Source: Podocnemis expansa (taxonomy: Eukaryota; Chordata; Testudines; Podocnemididae). From it: a DNA stretch of 64,000 nucleotides. Where the stretch lies: the NCBI GenBank assembly GCA_007922195.1, contig ML681990.1, forward strand, positions 34,236,256 through 34,300,255, given 5' to 3'. The stretch's first letter is position 1. Each line of letters opens with the position of its first letter. This document shows, piece by piece, positions 1 through 10,390 of this stretch. Under the pieces are notes generated by a model. That model made no database searches. It was not told where the DNA came from and saw only the letters and a program-made list of their open reading frames with translations. Made by a program: the position numbers and the translations under genes.

Positions 1-165
1 TCAGGCAAGCAGCAGTAGGGGCAGCAGGGGTGTTGGGGGAAGCAGCAGCAGCAATGGCAGGGTGTTGGGGGAAGCAGCAGTAGGGGCAGCAGGGGTGTTG
101 GGGAAGTGGCAGTAGGGGTGGCAGGCGTGTTGAGGAAATGCAGCAGCAGGGGTTTGGGGGATAGG
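1..165. repeat. G-rich minisatellite
   Basis: Imperfect tandem units built on GCAGCAGTAGGGGCAGCAGG followed by GGTGTTGGGGGAA, with about four to five partial units in the first 165 bases. It appears to continue to the left of the window. The open frame through it is an artefact of the repeat. Confidence 0.6.
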
Positions 166-339
166 GAGAGTGTCCGGGACTCTGGGGAAAGCCAATGGTG
201 CAGGGAGCAGGGGTTAGCATCCAAGGCCACAGGCAGACCTTGACTTATACACGGGTCACCCATTTTTTACTATTTTTGGGGCTCAGAAAGGGGGTCAGCT
301 TATCCACAAGTATGTATGGTAATTCCCCAGATCTTCCTT

Positions 340-1015
340 TTACCTCTCTTTGAAGACAGGGGCTATGTTTGCCCTCCTCTTCTAATCTCATACTTTACCC
401 ATTCTACATCAGATCTCAAAGATAACTGGTAGTGACTCAGAGATTTCTAAATCTAGTTCCTTAAGTCCTATAGATGAAGTTCAACAGGTTCTTATGACGT
501 GAATATATCTAAATGATCTAAGTATTCTTTACCTTGTTGTTTTTCTGTTTTGGCCTGAGATCCTTCTCCCTTGTTATTAAATGTGTTCAGCAGCTGATCA
601 CAACTAACTTTTTTATTGAAGAGTGAATTCAAAAATTAAATTCTTCAGCCTTCTCTGTCTCATCCACTATTTGTTCTCCTTCCCCATTAAAAAATGGAAC
701 CACACATTCTTTCCATATTGTCTTACTTCTAGCATATTTCTAGAACCACGTCTTACTGCTTTTTATGCCTCTTGCTAGTTGTAACTTGTTTTGTTCCTTA
801 GCCTTTCTGATCTTGTCCTACATGCTTGTGCTATTCTTCTATATTCATTCTTATCAATCTGCCTTTGTTTCCACTTTTTGTATGGTTTGGTTTTCCTTCT
901 GCTTTTGGTAAGGCATGGTTTTCCTTTTGATTTTCAGGAGCTTCCAGTGTCCCATATAGGTCTATTCTTATTAATCCTATCTTTCATCCACCTTGTGACA
1001 GTTGCTATTATACTT
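340..1015 (-). mobile_element. CR1-type LINE fragment (ORF2 middle part)
   Basis: The plus strand reads like the reverse complement of the CR1 ORF2 linker before the reverse transcriptase. Markers are the stretch around 600-690 (ending TCAGCCTTCTCTGTCTCATC) and the stretch around 800-900 (CCTTTCTGATCTTGTCCTAC, then a T-rich 'TTTCCACTTTTTGTATGG'). The same motifs recur at 53600-53800 in the better preserved CR1 copy. No intact reading frame remains. Confidence 0.5.
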
Positions 1016-1139
1016 TGATCTCTCATTCAGTAGCAAAATGCTGACGCCCAATTCAAAATGCTGACTGGCCAATAATGACAGCTTCTATCACCCACTTGCT
1101 AGATTTTCAAGCAAGCTGCTTTGTTCTTTGTCCCATGCT

Positions 1140-1620
1140 GCCCCTTATACTTTGGAGAAGGTCCCTGTAAACACCCAGAAAGTTAACTCATCATTCTCCT
1201 TCAAATCCCTTCTTAAAGTTCTCATTTGCTGCAATTCCTATAAAAAATGTGGCAATGGTTAAGCTGCTGGTGTGCATAGGCAGGTTAGCTGTGGAAAGTG
1301 GGGACTGGAAGAGGGTGGGGCCTTGAGGACCAGGAAGCTAGCCTCCCAGAAGAGAGGTGGCATGTGCACTCATGCTGGTGTGCTGAAATCACTGCCCATC
1401 ATGTTGGCCCATATTGTCTCACTGTTTTCTTGTTCTCCCTTATCTATCTGTCTATATCCATCTGTTTGTATCCCATCTTATATGGTGTCCATTACCTGTA
1501 TGTCTTGTAAGCTCTTTGGGGGAAGGAACATTTTTTTGCTGTTTTTGTACAGCACCTAGCACTGTGGAGTCCCCAGATCCAAGACTGGGGCTTCGACCCA
1601 CTACAATAACCTTAATGAAT
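1140..1620 (+). repeat. old dispersed retroposon-like repeat
   Basis: The 3' half contains TGTCTTGTAAGCTCTTTGGG and then TTTTTGTACAGCACCTAGCA, followed by a 'GACTGGGGCTTC...' stretch. I recognise this as a widespread ancient amniote repeat tail, but I cannot name the family. Boundaries are approximate. Confidence 0.35.
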
Positions 1621-2069
1621 TCATTATCATGAACTTAACACCGCAATGCTGCCATCTATTGGCTACATTTATTTATAACACTCCATAGCTTCACTTCACT
1701 TTAATATTTCTTTACTGCTTTTTCCATCTCCTGCTACCCCTGAAAGCCAAGGTACTATTTTAAAACCCCCAACTGATACTGAATATAATGGAAATCAGAC
1801 ATCCCTAAATGCTTAAAGGCAATATATTCATTTACCTCCAACTACATGTTTACATTTTTTGAATTACATAAAGCTAAAGTTAATGCACTGAGGCATTTCC
1901 AGACTTTGCATGTTTGATTTCTTGACTTTTATGATGTAAGATGTGAGCACTGGAGGTTTACATTTATTCTCAATCCAATCCACCTTTTTTTCCCTTTTCC
2001 CTTTAGGAGAAAACAGCAAACAGTGCACTTTTTGGCTGAGGGAGTTTACAGGCTTGTCTGTGCCTCCAT

Positions 2070-2526
2070 GGCTACGTCTACATGGCTCTTTTATTTTGAA
2101 ATAACACTCGTTATTTTGAAATAAAAGAAATTAGGTCTACACAACGTTTTCTTGTTTCAAAAGGACGAATCCCGTCCTTTCGAAATAAGAATCATCATTT
2201 TGAAAAAGTAAAACCTGGTCCCCCCTCGAAACGGCTGTTATTTCGGAAGGGATATTACAAACTAACGCCGTTTAGACCTGTTCTTTCGAAACAACATCAT
2301 GTAGACCTGTTGTTTCAAAAGAACTGTTTTGAAACAACAGGTCCAAACAGCTTTATTTCAAAATAACCATTTCGAAATAACAGCCGTTTGGATTGCAGGC
2401 TTTCCCTTAATTCGAATTAACATTTTGTTAATTCAAATTAACTTATTTCAAAATAAGGATTTTATTTTGAAATAACTCATTTCAAAATCCTTATTTCGAA
2501 ATAACAATGCATGTGTAGACATAGGC
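2070..2526. mobile_element. palindromic MITE, GTCTACA family
   Basis: Starts GGCTACGTCTACATGGC and ends TGTGTAGACATAGGC, with a 3-bp CAT duplication on both sides (2067-2069 and 2527-2529). The interior is made of inverted TTATTTTGAAATAA and TTTCGAAATAA motifs and carries no coding capacity. This is a non-autonomous DNA transposon; the superfamily is uncertain. Confidence 0.7.
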
Positions 2527-2908
2527 CATATTCCTTGAGCTAGAACTGCTCATTTTGAAGTGTCATAAATAGAACTGATCTTGCCAGAATCCTTCTGAAC
2601 AAAGCCCTTCATTGGGTCCAGCCACTAAAACTGAAGGAAATTGAGGCAAAATGCCCACGTGTGCTCTCAGCTATTAGGACAGTCCATAGGATGAGAGTCA
2701 TCTCAGTGGTATCTGAGCTTCACAGATCAAAAGCCAACACACTGAAGGCCCCCAAAGCAAACGGGAATTTGGAATGCCATGTTGAATTTTCCATGTTCTT
2801 TGACTGGATATTCAGTGTACAAAAAGGAGCTAAGCAAGCAAGCTTAGCCATGAAAGTCTTTATGTGTAATTTGTTTGGGACTCAGAAAATGGAGTTGGAG
2901 CACAATAT

Positions 2909-3532
2909 GGGTATACCTACACTATGCGCTTAAGTCAATTTAAGGGGGCTTAAGTTGACTTAAGCAAAGCCCTGGCCACATTTGGAGTTCATTAGGTCAA
3001 CTGAAGGGCTTCCTTAAGTTGACTTAATAATGCTCACTCTTTAAGTTGACTTAGGCATTAAATTGACTTTATCAAGTCATCTTAATGCAATGTGGCCATC
3101 TAAGGCAACTTAAGAAGCCCTGTTTAATAACACGTGCCTGCTTAAATCAACTTAGTAAAGCCAACTTAAGCAAACATCTTTTATTAGGACACTTTCTTAA
3201 GCTGACCTAACCAACTTTGTTAAGTTGACTTAAGAGAAGGGGGACTCACTAAGTCAATTTAATAAAGTTGACTTTATGTAGACTTTATTAAGTCAACTGA
3301 ACAAAGTCGACTTAGCTTTTGTAATGTAGACAAGTGGTTTTCAAACTTTTTTCCTCAGGACCCAGTTGAAAAAAATCATTTATGCCCACGACCCAACAGT
3401 TCCATCTTTGAGTAATACATTCCATTCTTTTGGTGGTGGCAGCAGGGGGCACCATGACCCAGTGCCTGATCGTCTGCAACTCAGTACTGGGTCTCACCCC
3501 TAAGTTTGACAACCACTGGTGCAGACATAGCC
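2909..3532. mobile_element. palindromic MITE, GTCTACA family, interrupted by a hAT MITE
   Basis: Starts GGGTATACCTACACTATGCG and ends GCAGACATAGCC. The interior consists of many direct and inverted copies of TTAAGTTGACTTAA-like palindromes. Its right end is split by a 187-bp hAT-like insertion (3332-3518), after which the terminal GCAGACATAGCC resumes. Confidence 0.65.
3332..3518. mobile_element. hAT-type MITE nested in the GTCTACA MITE
   Basis: Terminal inverted repeats AAGTGGTTTTCAAACTTTTT and the complement of AAGTTTGACAACCACTG. Imperfect 8-bp flanks ATGTAGAC / GTGCAGAC match at 6 of 8 positions. Eight-bp duplications and CAGTGGTT-like ends are typical of hAT elements. Confidence 0.65.
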
Positions 3533-5034
3533 AGAGGAAGCTCACGTTAATTCAGCGGTTCTCACAATCATTGAATTAAAGAGAGACTTGCCAGGGATCC
3601 TGATCTAAAATCAAGAGGCCAGCTGGGTTTATGACTTTTTGCAAGAAAAGCTTGGCAATAAGCATATCATAACTGGCACATTTTGTAAAACAAAGAGGAT
3701 TAAGAATAGTCTTGGATATATCACTATATTCCTGCTATTACTATTATTTCTTTACTCATAGTTACCTGTCCTAAATCATTTTAAAGTTCTTCTGGAATCC
3801 TGCGCCAAGATTCCTTAAATCTCCCTAAATAATCAAGATGATGGACTGCCATTACAGTCACAAGAACCTGAAAATAGAGTTGTGCTTGTTTTGTCAAAGA
3901 CCACTACTGTATTAATGTTAAAGGCTGGGTCACAGATTGCTCACACTGCCTGTAACTCTGAATGAGAAACATCAGGACTTATTTCGTTGTATGATCAGTA
4001 TTTTTAATTGTGTTAATATAAACTTCATGCCTGCATGCTTCCCTGAAGAATATTCATCAGTTACATTTTAAGCAGGAATTCAAATCCATTGTTTCTTATT
4101 TCTTCTGTTTTTATTTTTTGTCTATGAAGTGCTACAATATTTGTTGTCTTGAGGTGAACATATAATACTGCAGAATCATAACAAACATATCATGAATGGA
4201 TAATTACTGACAAATGTAGATGATCTTTCCATATTTTGGGGTTTTTCTTTACTATTTACCTTTTTTTTCCTTACCTTTTTTTGCCCATTTCCTTCTTTAA
4301 TTCATTATTGTGACTTAAATCAAACTTATCAGAAACATATTTATCAAGGCTTACTGATAAATATATAAATCAGATATTTGATCATGTGTGTTCAAATCAG
4401 CTACATAAATCTTTTCAGATCCTATTAATGTATCCCATTAAATTTTTCATATAGCTTTATTAAAAATCACTACATATAACTTTTGGTACTGCTCATTCTT
4501 CATTACATTTATGTACCCATTAGCTTTTTGCACAATAAAAATTAATTTTAAAGAATTTTGTCTTAATAAAGTGTACTTTAGGATTCTGTGTAAATTGTTC
4601 TGGTTGTATCGTACACCTTGATTTGATCTTTGCCTTCTGCTTTGAATAATAGCTTTTCAGGAGTGCTGACATATCAGACAAATGACTTAATCTCTTATTT
4701 GGATTATGAGGTCACTAGAAATGTGTGTGCAGCAAGGAGTTGCACCTTAATGTGAAGGTGAGTGGATCTCTGTTTCTGGGAGCGATGCAGACTGCTTCCA
4801 GCCTTTCTCCTCTCATTGAATAGTAAATAAGGCACTTATAATATCAGGACATTGCAGGAATGGCAATCTGAAGAAACTGCTCACTCAAGGAAGGGTATTT
4901 ATCTTTCCACAGGTAAAAAGGCTTGATGCCATCCTCCATAGTGAGCAGGAATATTTAACAGATGCTCTTCTGCATTACACAGAATTTATGCTCTGATTGG
5001 GAACACGGAGTATATACCCACTTGTAAACTCTGA

Positions 5035-5098
5035 GGCTATGTCTACACACACATCGTTATTTTGAAATAAGGATTTTGAAATGAGTTATTAGTGTTTC
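5035..5098. mobile_element. MITE end fragment, GTCTACA family
   Basis: GGCTATGTCTACACACACAT followed by TTATTTTGAAATAAGG matches the end and interior of the element at 2070-2526. The other end is missing. Confidence 0.5.
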
Positions 5099-5248
5099 AA
5101 TACTTAAATCATACAGATCTCACAAGGATTTCCAGGAAATGCCAAAATGGAGTATGAGTTTTAAGCGAAGAGCGGACTTTGAAATTACTAACTGAAATGA
5201 CTCAGCTAATAGTAGGTTGGGAATCATTGTTTAAGCTTAAAACTCAGA

Positions 5249-6109
5249 GGCTATGTCTACACTGGGGTGGGGGGCACTTGGAACCTGACTTAACAAGGTC
5301 GACTTTAAATCGACCCCATTAAGTTGACTTCAGGGTATGTCTGCACTGAACATAGCACCTTGCAGCAGGGGGTGGGAGCTGGCTCCTGCCACCCTGTGGA
5401 GAGAGGCTGGGAGCCTGACCCTTGTGGCAGGTGGTGGAGCCTAGATTCCAGCTCCTGCCCCCTGCAGCAAGGAGCTGGGAGCCCGATCTGGCTCTGAGCC
5501 CCTTGCTGGTGCGGGCAAGTGGCTTGGACTGGATCATAGCCTGTAAAATTGACTAGGCTCCAAGCCTCCTGCCACTGCCAGCAAAGGCTCGGAGCCAAAT
5601 CAGGCTCCACTCCCCTTGCTGTGGGGGGTGATAGGAGCTGGTTCCCAGACCCCACAGTCTGCAGCAACAGGCTGGGAGCCAGATCAGGCTCCCAGCCCTT
5701 TGCTGCAGGTGGTGGGGGCTGGCAACTGACTCCTGCCTGCCCTGGCATCAGCTACTGAGTCAGCTGCCAGCCTCCGCCACCCATGGCAAAGGGCTGTGAG
5801 ACAGATTGGGCTCTGAGCCTCTCTCCACAGGGTGCAGGAACTGGTGCCAGCTGCTACCATCTGCAGCAAGGGACTGGGAGCCGGATTCAGCCCCCAGCTC
5901 CTCACCGCACAGCAGGAGCCAGATTGGGCACCCAGGGCCAGATCAGGGCCCTGGAGCCCAATCACACTCCAGAGCAGGGAAGGGGTTAAATCAACTTACA
6001 GGGCAGGAGTTATTAAGTCGACTTCCTAAATTCTAAATATAGACTGGGAGTTGCTTAAGTCAACTTAACACAATTTAAGTTGACTTAAGCCCCTAGTGTA
6101 GGCATAGCC
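5249..6109. mobile_element. MITE with GC-rich tandem core, GTCTACA family
   Basis: Starts GGCTATGTCTACACTGGGG and ends TAGTGTAGGCATAGCC, flanked by the 3-bp duplication AGA (5246-5248, 6110-6112). The outer arms carry TTAAGTCGACTT-type palindromes. The core (about 5340-5960) is built from irregular units around GGGAGCCAGATC and TTGCTGCAG. The several overlapping open frames in both strands come from these G+C-rich units and are not genes. Confidence 0.7.
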
Positions 6110-6530
6110 AGAAGCTCTTTCGAAGTAGGATTATCACAAGAGATGACACAAAAGGTTTGGTTTGAACCAGACTGGCTATCTATCCATGTAATGTGCTTTT
6201 CCATATTCTTTTCAGGCAAAATGGGACTATTTTTGTATCACTGAACTTTCACCTTACCCATACTGTTTATACAGGGGTAAAATTAACCACGTGAAAAAGG
6301 ATTATGAAGTGTAAATTCATAGGGCTTACTTGGTGCTTCTTCTTGGCACAGGGATGAATTTCACCCACAATGACAATCAAATGAGAAAAGAGCTACCATT
6401 GGATAGACAAATTAATGAAAAAGATACATGGGCTTAAAATACCAGTTTCAAATTCCTAACAACTGGAATACCAGAGGCAAATACATTTCACAATAATGAA
6501 TGATAATTCATACATTCTGAAGAGTGACTT

Positions 6531-6585
6531 GAAAAGAAAAGAAAAGAAAAGAAAAGAAAAGAAAAGAAAAGAAAAGAAAAGAAAA
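6531..6585 (+). repeat. (GAAAA)n microsatellite
   Basis: Eleven uninterrupted GAAAA units on the plus strand. Confidence 0.95.
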
Positions 6586-7240
6586 ATCCCACCACAAAGT
6601 ATGATCAGTAAATTTTTATTCCTTTTTATAAAATAAATCTTAACATTTACATCAGGATCTCATGTATTTATTTATTTGTTCACCAGGGGACCTCTGCAAA
6701 CATGTCCACCTCCTTTATTTAGCAATGAAAGTTGGAGCAGATTTAAAAAGTAAAAGTCATTGTAAAAATCATCTGGCTTTTTTTCATTTCTAGGAATTTA
6801 AAAATTAGTAGAAGTTAGAGAATAACACACTTAGTAGTGCTCTGTAAATATAAGATTTCTATTTGCCTTCAATGAGACTGCTCATGTGACTAACAGTAAG
6901 TTAGGTATGTAAGGTCTTCCAGGATTAGCCACTCTGGTAGAACAAAAGAATAGTAAAAAGCAGCAATAAAGGGGTCCCTGAAAAGACTCTTGATAAAATG
7001 TTGTCAACAAAATTAAAGGAACCTGGGGTCAATTTTTGCCTCAGGTGGAGTCATCCCATCTCTAGAATCTACTAAATCATTCCTATCAGAACCCAAAAAA
7101 TATTTCAAAAGGGCAATTTGAAAAATTATTCATTCAGTTTGAGCCAGGGAAATAGATTGGATTGCAATGTAACAGATTTATTCATTTTCAAAGATGAGGA
7201 TACCACCATACTCATGACCATATTATACTACCAAAACAGT

Positions 7241-7818
7241 TCCAAAGGGGTAGCCATGTTAGTCTAGTTCAGCAAAATAAGCAAGAAGTCTTGTTGCACT
7301 TAAAGACTAACAAATTTATTTATCTCATGAGCTTTCGTGGGAGAAAATCCCACTTCATCAGACACTTTGAAGCTGGGCAAACTTACAGAATGGGAGGAAA
7401 ATAAATGCAAGGGAGTGTAAGTCAGGTCATACTGTAACAGCAAATCAACACTTGAGCAAATTGGTAACAAATCAAGACTTCAAAGAGAAACTGCAGAATT
7501 GGAACAGATATGCAGATTTGATTGTGTGAAAGCAGAATTAAATCATGATTATGGGTTCTTTTCCGATTACAACAGGTGATTCGACCTCACCTTGCTCTAT
7601 GTGCTGTTTCCCAGTGTTTGAATCTTAACAACTGCTTTCATTTGCTGCTACAGTATGACCTTATCCCATGTCTTACACTCCCCTGCATTTATTTTCTTCC
7701 TATTCTATAAGTTCCCCCATCTTCAAAGCATCTGATGAAGTGGGATTTTCTTCCACAAAAGCTCATGCAATAAATAAATGTATTAGTCTTTAAATGCCAC
7801 AGGACTCCTTGCTTATTT
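7241..7818. mobile_element. large fold-back repeat flanked by 12-bp direct repeats
   Basis: The left arm (about 7243-7440) contains AGCCATGTTAGTCTAGTTCA, CTTAAAGACTAACAAATTTA and CATGAGCTTTCGTGGGAGAA. The right arm (about 7645-7818) carries their inverse (CCACAAAAGCTCATGCAATA, TATTAGTCTTTAAATGCCAC, AGGACTCCTTGCTTATTTT). Even the inner TTCCTCCCATTCTGTAAG-like stretches pair. The exact 12-bp sequence TACCAAAACAGT lies at 7229-7240 and again at 7819-7830, so this is one insertion. No protein is encoded. Confidence 0.75.
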
Positions 7819-8473
7819 TACCAAAACAGTGTACTTTTTAGAAACAAAGTATAAACCTTTTCTGAAAAAGGCAGCTTATCATAATTTAGTTTCTATGTGG
7901 TATGCTTGTGAAAAACTGTTCTTGCTGAAATGGGGGGAAAGTAAACACATTCTCTAGTCCCTCTCTTCTTTTGTTCACAACCAAATGCAATGATGGTACA
8001 CTGGGTTTACAATAGGGGACACTGGACGATTGTTGCACCTGTGTACAAAAAATATTAGCAGCTCTCATCTCACTGATTAAAATAAGTCAAATACATTCTT
8101 TAAAAAAATCACTACAGTAACATAGTAAGAAATTGAGTGACTTAATATTTAAAAGTGTTTTATGATAGAGTTCTATCAGCAGGTCCAACCCAATTTTTAT
8201 TAGTTATTTTTTGAAATTGTATTGACAAAAGTAATAAATTGCATAAAAATAGTATGTATGCCCTCCCACTCAAAAAACTACAAAGATTTAAAAAATTCTT
8301 AGTAGTGAATTTTGCAACATTTGTGATCGTTGTCTTTAATTTCTGAAGGAAATGATTTATGGTAGTAAAAATGTAATAGAGTATTTTGTATGGAACTGTT
8401 GTTATCATACCATGAAATTATAGCTAAAACGGTGAGGAGATGGGGTCAATTTTCTCTCTTTTTAAAACACTTA

Positions 8474-8776
<303 letters not shown>

Positions 8777-8984
8777 CTAAAACCTTCTGCTAATAGTGGA
8801 AAGAGCTACAGGTGATTACTTACAACTCTACTTTTAAATCAATAACAGGTGTCACTGGAAATGTAAGTATGGAAATGCTAATATCCAAACAAAGAACAAG
8901 TTGGTGGGAGAGAGAAATTTCTTTTAATGTCATTGAAGTTTACAAGCTTCTTGAGATGTGGTATGTTCACTGCTGGCACTATGG

Positions 8985-9502
8985 CAGGGGTCAGCTACTC
9001 CCGGCACCTGAGCCTGAGCGGCACGCTGAGTCACTTAGGCTGCCCCCTAGCCCCGCTCCACCTGCACTGCACAGCCAGGTGGAAAGAGCCATGTGCCATG
9101 GTTCCAGGCCCCTGCTGCCAATGCTTCCCCGCTGAGGAGCACAGCCAGCAGGCACAATGAATCTCCAGCATGCGGGCCTCCTGGCCCTGCCCATGCTGGG
9201 CAGGGCTAGAGTGGAGCAGGGTGGGTCAGCACAACCGCTTCCGCCTCTGAGACCAGAACCAGAAGCTGACCACCAGTGGGGGTGGGAGAAGGCCATGGCC
9301 AGGACCTGGAGGCTGCCTGCCAGCTAGGGCAAGTGCTGGCCACGGCCAGGACCTGGAGGCCACCCACAGGCAGGGGTGGGAGCTGACCACGGCCGGGACC
9401 TGGAGGCCTGGTGCTGTCTTCTTTTGGCCCTACCACCGGCACCCGCTGAAGGTGTGGTGTGCGAGGCTGGCACAGGGGACCAGCAAAGCTTGCCAACCCC
9501 TG
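8985..9502. mobile_element. hAT-type MITE with GC-rich tandem interior
   Basis: Starts CAGGGGTCAGCTACTCC and ends AGCTTGCCAACCCCTG; imperfect 8-bp flanks CACTATGG / CACTAGGC (6 of 8). The interior from about 9290 has three copies of a roughly 60-bp unit containing CCAGGACCTGGAGGC. The open frames here are repeat artefacts. It sits only about 320 bp upstream (minus strand sense) of the PDE4D common exon. Confidence 0.75.
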
Positions 9503-10139
9503 CACTAGGCACTTTGTACATGTGCTTTCACAGCCAAAAAATCCACCACAAGAGCAGAGACATGAAACTTGAATCAGTGAGTAGAAGTTGCTCTAGCGGT
9601 CAGCTGTATTAGGGACCACTACAGGAATAGGGAGAATAGAAACTGCTCAGCTCTTACCCCACAGGCATACATTAGCAGCAGAGAAACAGAGTGGACCCAG
9701 AGCCAAGCACCTTCACCATTTCCTCCTCTTTGCACTCATCCCTCCAGTTTTGTGGTCTACCTACATTTCTCTCACTCAATGGTAAATGATTTGTACCTAT
9801 CATCTTACACTGGCATCTTAATATCCGACAATTGCTCAAATATTAAAACAAAAATTTCCTATTTTTATCCCCAATGGGTAGGAATGTAATGCTTGAATAG
9901 AATTAAGGGATGTGAGCATATTTTGGGTACTTCTTAGTGAAAAGCTAGGTCAAAGAAATTAGTTTTACATTTACACTAATCAATGTAAGATTTGTGATCA
10001 CTATTATTTCTTGTGTCAGTGAGTTCCATTGTTGAGACCCAGCCCCTGTCAAAGCTCTGTCTACTAGTCAACAATTTAATTGTTCCCAAGGAGCATAGCT
10101 GGCATGGGAGTCCATGACTGCACAAAAAAGGGAAAGGTG

Positions 10140-10390
10140 TTTTTTTTCACATAGCTAGAGTCAATTCCACAAAGGGCTCTGAAAACTCAGAACAAAAGCC
10201 ATGAACTAGACTCTGTAATCGGTGGGGAGCTAGTGCAGAAAGCACGGCATGAGGATGATGCACTCATGGCAACCCACGCTGCTTAGCAACCTGCCCACTG
10301 CATTTTGTACCGGATGGAGGGTTTTTAGAGCACATAGCTCTGTTTCTAAATACAGTGAGTTACAGTAATAAAGAGTGATTATGATGAATG
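10140..10390 (+). repeat. ancient LINE-tail-like repeat
   Basis: Contains GGCTCTGAAAACTCAGAACA, GGTGGGGAGCTAGTGCAGAA and TACAGTGAGTTACAGTAATA in the order found in old, vertebrate-wide L2/CR1-related tails. Strongly decayed; family not named. A related decayed copy may lie at 21150-21300 (GTAGGGCTTTAAATAC). Confidence 0.3.
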
